Below, in pieces: positions 1 through 6,472 of a stretch of 12,927 nucleotides of DNA (position 1 is its first letter; each line of letters begins with the position of its first letter). The translations under genes were made by a program, and so were the position numbers. The stretch is from assembly GCA_022839105.1 (NCBI GenBank), contig JALHDH010000105.1, forward strand, positions 1-12,927. The letters run 5' to 3'. The notes beneath the pieces were generated by a model. It was not told the origin of the DNA and ran no database searches. It was given only the letters and a program-made list of their open reading frames with translations. Source of the DNA: a bacterium (GTDB lineage Bacteria > Vulcanimicrobiota > Xenobia > Xenobiales > Xenobiaceae).

Positions 1-1
1 C

Positions 2-1354
2 CACCTGGAATGGGATGCCCGACGTTCGCGCTACGTCCTGGAGCACCGCTCGCGCACCAACGCCACCGTGGTGAACGGGTTGCAGGTGACGGGAAGCCAC
101 ATGCTGGAGGTGGGCGACCTGATCAAGCTGGGCAGCCTGGTCTGCCGCCTGCAGCACTGCACCCACGAGGGGCACCGGCCGCGGGCCGAGGTGGTGCGCT
201 CGATCCAGAGCGGATTGTATCTGGTCTGTCTGGTCGGCCCCTCGGCCGGGGCGATCCTGCCCTTGAACTACACCCACCTGGCCGTACGCGAGAGCCTCCT
301 GACCTCGGATGTCCCCGGCCTCTTCGTGCCCGGAGCCGGCGACGCCCAGGCCGACCTGTACTGGGACGGTGAGGGCTTCACGGTTCATCCGGGCCCCTCG
401 GGCCACCCCTTGCGCCTGCTGACCTGCCGTCCGGGCCTGGTCCGAAAAGTCGTCCTCAACGACCCCGAGGGAGTCCCGCTTCTTCCCGGCAGCCTGCTGG
501 TCTGCGGCGCAGCGGTGCTGATGGCGACCCGCGCCGAACAGGCCGGGATCCTGCGTGAGAAGGTCCAGGGCAAGGAGCCCCTCGAGCTCCTGCATCCCCT
601 CCTCGCCCAGGTGAACCCCGAGGCCGAGCCGTGCTGGAGGGGGGACCAGGAGTACCTGCTGGAGGTGCTGTCCGGAGCCCGTCGGGGAACCCGGCTCTGG
701 CTCGACCCGGAGGGCCTCGAGGAGCCGGTCATCCTGGGGCCTGCGCCGGCGGATCTGGAACTGCCCGACCAGCACGCGCCCCGGCTCGAGCTCCGGTTCC
801 GGGACGGGGAGATCTGGCTTCTCAACGCCGATGCGACCATGTCCTTCAGCCACAACTGGGAGCTGGTGACCCCGGGCGAGGAGGTCCAGGTCTTCAGCGG
901 AGATCGCTTCAGCTTTGAAAGGACGGTCGTCTGCTTCCAGCAATTGCCGATCCAGGCGCGGGTGGATCGGCTCTCGCTCTACCATGGCGACCTCGAACTT
1001 CCCCTGGTCCGCCAGATCAACAGCCTGGGCTACAACCCTCAGAGCGATCTGCGGGTGGATGACCGGCGTCTGGCTCCCACCCACGGATTCGTGGAGGTCC
1101 GCCCTGCCGGGGTGATCTACAGGCACAAGGACCCCAGGAGCGAGGTCCGGGTCCGCGACCTCGTGGTGCGGGCCGGTCAGGAGGTGGAGCTGGCCCTGGG
1201 GGATGTCCTGGAGCTGGCCGGGGACATCCGACTTCGGCTGGACACCCGCTGGCAGGTGGGCCGCCCCGGCGACCATGTCCGGATCGGTCCGCCCTCGGAC
1301 GAGCGCTCGGAACCCTCGGGCCTCTCGGACCCCGAAGAGTCCGAGCCGACCTGA
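2..1354 (+). CDS. FHA-domain protein with three further degenerate FHA-like repeats (5' end cut by window)
   Basis: The frame is open from the first bases, so the start lies outside the window; 450 residues are visible. Residues 1-52 are the C-terminal half of a classical FHA domain: HRSRTNATVVNG fits the Ser-Arg-Asn...Val-Asn-Gly phosphothreonine-binding loop, followed by LEVGDLIKLG. FHA domains bind phosphothreonine peptides. Three later beta-rich segments (about 71-178, 217-312 and 323-415) keep the FHA rhythm, with a late Gly-Asp or Pro-Gly turn and a final hydrophobic strand (for example LALGDVLELAGDIRLRL), but lack the Ser/Asn-Gly binding loop; I read them as degenerate FHA repeats. The tail (416-450) is rich in Ser, Glu and Pro. 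No membrane segment is visible. The kinase starts 2 bp after the stop, so the pair is an operon, and this protein is a likely kinase partner or substrate. The first FHA call is firm; the other three are inference from pattern. Confidence 0.85.
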   Translation, partial: HLEWDARRSRYVLEHRSRTNATVVNGLQVTGSHMLEVGDLIKLGSLVCRLQHCTHEGHRPRAEVVRSIQSGLYLVCLVGPSAGAILPLNYTHLAVRESLLTSDVPGLFVPGAGDAQADLYWDGEGFTVHPGPSGHPLRLLTCRPGLVRKVVLNDPEGVPLLPGSLLVCGAAVLMATRAEQAGILREKVQGKEPLELLHPLLAQVNPEAEPCWRGDQEYLLEVLSGARRGTRLWLDPEGLEEPVILGPAPADLELPDQHAPRLELRFRDGEIWLLNADATMSFSHNWELVTPGEEVQVFSGDRFSFERTVVCFQQLPIQARVDRLSLYHGDLELPLVRQINSLGYNPQSDLRVDDRRLAPTHGFVEVRPAGVIYRHKDPRSEVRVRDLVVRAGQEVELALGDVLELAGDIRLRLDTRWQVGRPGDHVRIGPPSDERSEPSGLSDPEESEPT

Positions 1355-1356
1355 GG

Positions 1357-2247
1357 ATGGAGGGCTTCCGGGCCTGGTGGAGGAGACCCGCCGCGCTGCT
1401 GGAGGATTCCCGGCCGGCGCCGCTGCCCCCCGAACGGAAGCTGGCCGGCTTCGAGATCGGCGAGATCCTGGGCGACGGGGGCACCGCCACCGTCTATGCG
1501 GCCCGGGGACCCGACCGGGCCGAGGCCGCCCTGAAGATCCCCCATCGGGGTCTGCTCAGGGACCTCGAGTTCGTGGTCGCCTTTCGGCGCGAAGCCGAAC
1601 TGGGAACCAGCCTGCGCCATCCGTCCATCGTGCGGGTCTACCTGGCGGGGGCCTATCGCCTGCCCGACGCCCTCGAGGTCCCCTTCTTCGCCATGGAGCG
1701 ATTGCGGGGCCGCGACCTGCGTTCCTGGCTGCACGAGGAAGGCCGACTGGAGCCCGGGCTGGCCCTGGCCGTGGCCCGAGCCATCGCGGACGCCCTGGAT
1801 TGGGCTCATCACCGCGGCGTGGTGCATCGGGACATCTCGCCCGCCAACATCTTCCTGACCTGCCAGAAGGCCGTGAAGGTGATGGATTTCGGGATCTCGG
1901 CGGTCTGTCACGAACGGCGCCGGGGAGGCGGAGGCCCCGGGTGGGGGACACCCGCCTATCTGGCCCCCGAGCGCCTCCGCGATCGGCACCTGGCGGACCC
2001 CCGGATGGATCTGTACTCGTTGGGATGCGTCCTGTATGAGATGCTGGCCGGCAGGCCCCCCTTCCAGGGCGACCCCCCCGACCAGGTCCTTCGTCAGCAC
2101 CTGGAGGCGCCGGTTCCAGCCCTCCCCGTCGAGGTCCTGGTGCCCTGGAGGGTCCATCGGCTCCTGGCCCGTCTCCTCGAGAAGGACCCCCAGCGGCGCT
2201 GCGCTTCGGCTCGGGAGGTGCTGGCGGAACTCGCCGAAGTGCTCTGA
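1357..2247 (+). CDS. Soluble Hanks-type serine/threonine protein kinase
   Basis: The protein has 296 residues and is almost only a kinase domain. Visible motifs in order are the glycine loop GDGGTATV (39-46), the ATP lysine in AALK (K60), the helix-C glutamate in FRREAE (E79), the catalytic loop HRDISPAN (157-164, D159 and N164), the DFG motif (177-179), GTPAYLAPE (197-205) and DLYSLGCVLYEML. All catalytic residues are present, so activity is expected. It should phosphorylate Ser/Thr on cytoplasmic proteins. Unlike PknB-type kinases it has no transmembrane or PASTA region. The catalytic loop has Ser161 where most Ser/Thr kinases have Lys. Between DFG and APE the only Ser/Thr are S181 and the conserved T198, so the usual Thr cluster for activating autophosphorylation is missing and the loop is instead Arg/Gly-rich. 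ATG lies 2 bp after the FHA gene stop, implying coupled translation. Confidence 0.95.
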   Translation: MEGFRAWWRRPAALLEDSRPAPLPPERKLAGFEIGEILGDGGTATVYAARGPDRAEAALKIPHRGLLRDLEFVVAFRREAELGTSLRHPSIVRVYLAGAYRLPDALEVPFFAMERLRGRDLRSWLHEEGRLEPGLALAVARAIADALDWAHHRGVVHRDISPANIFLTCQKAVKVMDFGISAVCHERRRGGGGPGWGTPAYLAPERLRDRHLADPRMDLYSLGCVLYEMLAGRPPFQGDPPDQVLRQHLEAPVPALPVEVLVPWRVHRLLARLLEKDPQRRCASAREVLAELAEVL

Positions 2248-2250
2248 CTC

Positions 2251-2277
2251 CCGGGTCCCCTCCGGCAGGGAACCCGG
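2251..2277 (+). terminator. GC-rich hairpin in the kinase-polymerase gap (possible attenuator or factor-dependent terminator)
   Basis: Four bases after the kinase stop, ccgggtcccc (2251-2260) pairs with gggaacccgg (2268-2277): nine of ten pairs with one C-A mismatch and a 7-nt loop. No T-run follows, so it is not a classical intrinsic terminator. It could lower read-through into the polymerase gene or protect a processed 3' end. The inverted repeat is seen directly; its role is inference. Confidence 0.35.
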
Positions 2278-2302
2278 CCGTGGTGGGCAAGGTCCCCAGA
2301 CC

Positions 2303-4546
2303 ATGAACCGAAGACTCTCCCTGGACGGACTCCCCTTTGCCGAGAACCCGGCCCTCTTCGGGGGGGATCGGGCGCCGGGCCTGCTGGCCGCCGACGACCT
2401 GAAGAAGGGCCATCTGAGCACCTGGTGGCGGGAGGGCGGGAAGGCCGTCCTCCGCGAGGAGCCCTTCGAGCCCTTCCTGTGGCTGGCCGAGCCGGACCTG
2501 CTCTTCGGCTATCGGGGCCCGTTCCAGACCCTCACCCTGGAAGGAGGGGGGGAGTTCGGGACCCTGGTCCGGGTTCCCGACATGGCGGAGCTGCGCAGCC
2601 TGAGCCGGCATCTGGTCTCGGCCTCCGGACTCAGCGCCGGCCACCCCGACTCACCTCAGCTCTTCATGCCGGACGCGGTCCACCAGTACCTGCTCTGGAC
2701 CGGGCGGACCTTCTTCGGGGGCATGGCCTTCGGCGAGTTGCGCCGGATGCAGATCCACCTGGCGGCCGAGGTGCCCGAGGGCCTGGAGTTCAGCCAGCCC
2801 GATCGGGATCCGATCCTGGCCCTGGCCCTGGTGGATCCGGACGGAAACCCGGAGATCCTCTCGGCCGCGGAACTGGGCGAGAAGGGAATGCTGGAAGCCC
2901 TGCTGCAGAGGGTCGAGGCCTTCGACCCGGATGTCCTGGAGGGGCACAACCTCTTCAAGCTCGTCCTGCCTTTCCTGGCCAGCCGGGCCCGCCACCACAA
3001 GGTCCGGCTGACCTTGGGGCGGGGGAGGGCCATCCCGCGCTCGCGCCAGTCCAGGATGCAGATCGCCGAGCGGACCCTGGACTACCCGCGTTGGGATCTG
3101 TCCGGTCGGGAGCTGCTGGATACCTGGATCCTGGCCCAGTTGCACGATGTCTCCACTCGCGAGCTGGAATCCACCGAGCTCGGCGAGGTGGCCCGCCTCC
3201 TGGGGGTTGGAGGGAGCGGCGAGACCCTGGGCGACTGGGAGCGCTCGCGGCTCTTCCGGAAGGACCGTCCCCGAGCCGAGCAGGGCCTGCTCGAGGAGGC
3301 GGCCGAGCTGCGCCAGGTGGCCGAGGTGCTGTCCTACCCCTACTTCCTGCAGTCGCAGATCTTTCCCTATTCCTACCAGAACGTCGTGTTGCGGGGCACG
3401 GCCACCCGGATCAACAGCCTCTTCCTGCGGGAATACCTCCGTCAGGGCCGGGCCCTCCCGCCGCGGCCGGTGGTCAAGCCCTTCGCCGGAGGGCTGACCG
3501 CCCAGGAGCACGAGGGCCTGGCCCACGAGGTCCTGCACTGCGACGTCCAGTCCCTGTACCCGTCCTTGATGCTGACCTGGAAGGTCCGCCCCCAGGGCGA
3601 CTCCCTGGGCATCTTCCTGGGAATGCTGGAGCAGTTGCGCGAGTTCCGCCTTCAGGCCCGCGGACTGGAACGCCAGGCTCAGGACCCGGAGGAAAGGCGG
3701 TTCTACGGGGGGCTGCAGAGCACTTTCAAGATCCTGATCAACTCCTTCTACGGCTATCTGGGGTTCGCCCAGGGCAATTTCGCCGACTTCGAGGCCGCCG
3801 CCGAGGTGACGGCCCGGGGACGGGAGTTGCTGACCCGGATGATCGACTGGCTCAAGGGGCATGGAGCCCGAATCCTGGAGGTCGATACCGACGGGATCTA
3901 CTTCGTGCCTCCGAGCGGGGAGGGGGCCCCCTCCGGAGAGGAGCTCATGGAGGCCTTGAACCGCGAGCTCCCCGAGGGGATCCAGGTGGATCTGGACGGA
4001 CGCTACCGCTCGATGTACTGCCATCGGATGAAGAACTATGCCCTGCTGGACCTGGAGGGGAAGGTGACCCTGCGCGGATCGGGGCTGCGCTCTCGCAGTC
4101 TGGAGCCCTTCTTGCGGCAGACCCTGGAGGAGATGCTGACCCTGGCCCTGCAGGACCGCTCACCCGAGATCCCGGCGCTCTTCGACCGGGTGGCCGGCGC
4201 CCTCCTGGAACGCAGGATTCCCGTCAAGAGCCTGGCTCGGACCGAGATCCTCGCGGAGTCCCCCGAGAACTACGGCCGGAAGATCGAGGCGGGCTCGCGC
4301 AACCGGGCGGCTGCCTATGAGCTGGCCCTGGCCTCCGGACGCGATCTGCGCGCCGGGGACTCGGTCTCCTACTACATCACCGGGGACCGGGCCAGCGTGA
4401 GGGCCTACGAGAACTGCCGGCTTCTCACCGATCACGACCCGGCCCACCCCGACGAGAACCCCGCCTACTACCTGCGGAAGCTTCGCGATCTCTTCAAGAA
4501 GTTCGCTCCGGGGCTGGGGCTCTCGGGTTGGGAGCCGCCTTCCTGA
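2303..4546 (+). CDS. Family B DNA polymerase, polymerase site intact, exonuclease site apparently lost
   Basis: The protein has 747 residues from ATG 2303. I chose this start because the frame extends upstream only over the kinase gene, and aggtccccagacc before the ATG gives a weak ribosome site. The C-terminal half has all family B polymerase motifs: motif A CDVQSLYPS (D414), motif B KILINSFYG (K476, Y483), motif C VDTDG (D528, D530), and a Lys-x-Tyr element in RMKNYALL. The linker QIFPYSYQNVVLRG is typical of bacterial members. The RNase-H-like exonuclease fold is recognisable at about 140-345, but its acids are not. ExoI, normally DxE, reads QIHLAAE (150-156). ExoII, normally N-x3-FD, reads GHNLFKLVLP (214-223). 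ExoIII, normally YxxxD, reads GLLEEAAEL (328-336). A polymerase without proofreading is the inference, perhaps for repair or lesion bypass. It follows the FHA/kinase pair by 55 bp on the same strand. Confidence 0.92.
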   Translation: MNRRLSLDGLPFAENPALFGGDRAPGLLAADDLKKGHLSTWWREGGKAVLREEPFEPFLWLAEPDLLFGYRGPFQTLTLEGGGEFGTLVRVPDMAELRSLSRHLVSASGLSAGHPDSPQLFMPDAVHQYLLWTGRTFFGGMAFGELRRMQIHLAAEVPEGLEFSQPDRDPILALALVDPDGNPEILSAAELGEKGMLEALLQRVEAFDPDVLEGHNLFKLVLPFLASRARHHKVRLTLGRGRAIPRSRQSRMQIAERTLDYPRWDLSGRELLDTWILAQLHDVSTRELESTELGEVARLLGVGGSGETLGDWERSRLFRKDRPRAEQGLLEEAAELRQVAEVLSYPYFLQSQIFPYSYQNVVLRGTATRINSLFLREYLRQGRALPPRPVVKPFAGGLTAQEHEGLAHEVLHCDVQSLYPSLMLTWKVRPQGDSLGIFLGMLEQLREFRLQARGLERQAQDPEERRFYGGLQSTFKILINSFYGYLGFAQGNFADFEAAAEVTARGRELLTRMIDWLKGHGARILEVDTDGIYFVPPSGEGAPSGEELMEALNRELPEGIQVDLDGRYRSMYCHRMKNYALLDLEGKVTLRGSGLRSRSLEPFLRQTLEEMLTLALQDRSPEIPALFDRVAGALLERRIPVKSLARTEILAESPENYGRKIEAGSRNRAAAYELALASGRDLRAGDSVSYYITGDRASVRAYENCRLLTDHDPAHPDENPAYYLRKLRDLFKKFAPGLGLSGWEPPS

Positions 4547-4577
4547 GAGGCCGGGGGGCGGAAGGCTTCGAGGTCCT

Positions 4578-6185
4578 TCAGCAGCCTTCGCGCAGCTTGT
4601 AGCGCTGCAATCGCCCGGTCACCGTCCGGGGCAGCTCGGGAACAAACTCCAGCCAGCGGATCTGCCGGCAGGGTGGCTGATCCGCGTTGGCGCGGGCCCG
4701 GAGGGTCTCGGCCAGCTCCCGGGAGGGGTCCAGGTTCGGGGGGATGACCACGAAGGCCCGCAATCGGGTCAGGCCCTGCTCGTCGGCGCTGCCGACCACG
4801 GCCGCCTCCTGGACTTCGGACATCGTCAGCAGGTTCTGTTCGAGTTCCACCGGCGAGATCAGCATCCCGGCCACCCGGATCATGTCGTCCGAGCGGCCGG
4901 CGTAGAAGAGGAACCCGTCCTCGTCCCGGGTGCACTTGTCGCCGGTGACCAGCCAGGAGCCCAGCATGGTCCGCGCCGTCTTGCGGTGCTGGTTCCAGAA
5001 GCAGGGTGAGGTGGAATCCCCGCGGACCAGGAGGTTCCCCAACTCACCCGGGGCCACCTCGCGGCCGGCCTCGTCCTCCAGGCGGATGGCGTAGCCGGGC
5101 ACGGGCCTGCCGAAGGAGCCCGGCCGGACCTGACCAGGGCGGTTGCTGACGAAGACGTGCAGGGCCTCCGAGGAGCTCAGGCCATCGAGGATCTCCAGGC
5201 CGAACCTCTCCTGGAATCGGGCCAGAAGGCCTGGTGGCAGGGGTTCGCCGGCCGAGCAGCACAGCCGGAGCGAGGAGAGGTCCGCCGGAGTTCCCGCTTC
5301 GACGGCCGCCAGGAGGTCGCGATAACCGGGAGGCGGCTGGAAGAGCAGGGTCGGGCGGTGTGCCCGGCAGATCTCCAGAAGCTCGACAGGACTCGGGAGC
5401 CTGGGAAGGAGCAGGCTCCGGGCCCCCGACCAGAGGGGGAAGAAGAGGCTGTTGCCCAGGCCATAGGCCATGAACATCCGCGGGAGCGAGAGGATCACGT
5501 CCTGCTCGTTCAACTCGAGGATCGAGCGGGCAAAGGCCTCGCAGCAATACAGAGGGTCGTGGTGCAGGTGCACCGCGGCCTTGGGAAAGCCGGTGGCTCC
5601 CGAAGAGTAGATCCAGAAGGCCGCGTCGTCCGGAGTGGTGGCCGCCGCCTGCAGCTCGGGGGAGGCGTCCATCAGGCCATCCTCCAGGGAAGGATGGCGG
5701 CCCTCGGCACAGGTTCCCGAGACCAGGACATGTTCGAGCCAGGGGCTCTCCGAGAGGGCCCCTCCCAGCTCGCCCAGGAGGTCGGCATCCACGACCATCA
5801 CGCGAATCCGGGAATCCCGGAGGAGGTAGCGGAACTCGTAGGGGCGCAGCATTCCGTGGAAGGGAACCGGAACGGCCCCGATCTTGATGGCGCCCAGGAA
5901 GAGCGCGGCGAAGTTCGGCGAGTCGGCCAGGTACAGGCCGACCCTCTGTTCGGCCTGCAGCCCCAGGCCGGCCAGGAGGTTCCCGGCCCGGTTCACCATC
6001 TCGGCCAGTTCGCCGAAGGTGACCACCCGGTCCCGGCACACGAAGACGACCCGGTCGGCCCAGCCGGAATCCAGGGCCCTCTTCAGCAGGAATTCGGCCA
6101 GGTTGAAGTCGTGGGGAAGCCCCAGATCGATCCCTGGAGTCGCGTCGGCGTCCCGGCAGGGTGAGGGCGGCAGGAGGGAACTCAC
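4578..6185 (-). CDS. Benzoate-CoA-ligase-like AMP-forming acyl-CoA synthetase with altered core motifs
   Basis: The protein has 535 residues of the ANL (acyl-CoA synthetase) superfamily. The stretches AVHLHHD, MFMAYGLGNSLFFP and VSNRPGQVRPGSFGRPVPGY match the benzoate-CoA ligase branch, which activates aromatic acids with ATP and CoA. The motifs are the P-loop YSSGATGFPKAAVH (193-206, K202 kept but the following Gly is Ala), A5 GLSSSE (335-340), A7 TGD (414-416), hinge GRSDDMIRVAG (430-440) and A10 TVTGRLQR (521-528). In A10 the catalytic lysine is replaced by Arg525. That lysine is needed for adenylation in studied relatives and is the site of regulatory acylation, so rate, substrate or control may differ. 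GTG 6185 overlaps the previous gene's stop (GTGA), so the start is set by coupling. The first 25 or so residues precede the usual family N-terminus. Substrate is unknown; with the polysaccharide gene upstream, acyl decoration is one idea. Confidence 0.88.
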   Translation of the reverse strand: MSSLLPPSPCRDADATPGIDLGLPHDFNLAEFLLKRALDSGWADRVVFVCRDRVVTFGELAEMVNRAGNLLAGLGLQAEQRVGLYLADSPNFAALFLGAIKIGAVPVPFHGMLRPYEFRYLLRDSRIRVMVVDADLLGELGGALSESPWLEHVLVSGTCAEGRHPSLEDGLMDASPELQAAATTPDDAAFWIYSSGATGFPKAAVHLHHDPLYCCEAFARSILELNEQDVILSLPRMFMAYGLGNSLFFPLWSGARSLLLPRLPSPVELLEICRAHRPTLLFQPPPGYRDLLAAVEAGTPADLSSLRLCCSAGEPLPPGLLARFQERFGLEILDGLSSSEALHVFVSNRPGQVRPGSFGRPVPGYAIRLEDEAGREVAPGELGNLLVRGDSTSPCFWNQHRKTARTMLGSWLVTGDKCTRDEDGFLFYAGRSDDMIRVAGMLISPVELEQNLLTMSEVQEAAVVGSADEQGLTRLRAFVVIPPNLDPSRELAETLRARANADQPPCRQIRWLEFVPELPRTVTGRLQRYKLREGC

Positions 6186-6472
6186 CGGCTTGTGGCGCCC
6201 TGGTCGGCCACCAGGGAGGGGACGTGGATCAGGGCCATGTTGACCAGGACCTCATACTCCATGAGGATCCGGGTGATCTCCTCGTGGAGGGCGTCCGAGA
6301 GCTTCGGCTCCAGGGTCCGGAGCATGCCCGTGATCCTGGCCTCCTGTTCGAGAATCTCGTGGGCCTGGACCATGCCGTCCGCCAGGTACTTCTGCCAGCC
6401 CGGGTTCTCGTCGAGAAGCTCGTCGCGGTGCAAGGCCAGGACCTGGCCTTCAAACCAGCCCTCTCTGGGCAT
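6182..6472 (-). CDS. Small conserved-looking protein of unknown function, between wzy-like and CoA-ligase genes
   Basis: This is a 96-residue soluble protein with no family I recognise. It is predicted largely helical and charged, with a hydrophobic stretch near the end (YEVLVNMALIHVPSLVADQG). There is no signal peptide, cysteine or metal motif. ATG 6472 is preceded by GAGAGGGAAAGAACCG, a reasonable ribosome site. Its 5' end overlaps the wzy-like gene by 23 bp and its stop overlaps the ligase GTG by 4 bp. This tight packing argues that it is a real gene, translated with the ligase, and possibly a partner or regulator of it. The function is unknown. Confidence 0.7.
   Translation of the reverse strand: MPREGWFEGQVLALHRDELLDENPGWQKYLADGMVQAHEILEQEARITGMLRTLEPKLSDALHEEITRILMEYEVLVNMALIHVPSLVADQGATSR

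Noticed and set aside
2425..4320. Long open frame overlapping the polymerase gene in another frame (and a 457-residue one opposite, 2651-4024).
   Set aside because: Composition is Gly/Pro/Arg-rich shadow sequence typical of GC-rich DNA; the polymerase motifs fix the real frame.
4547..4590. Possible bidirectional terminator between the convergent polymerase and CoA-ligase genes (7-bp arms at 4561-4567 and 4583-4589).
   Set aside because: The loop is 15 nt, there is no T-run on either strand, one arm lies inside the ligase gene, and a competing 5-bp stem exists.
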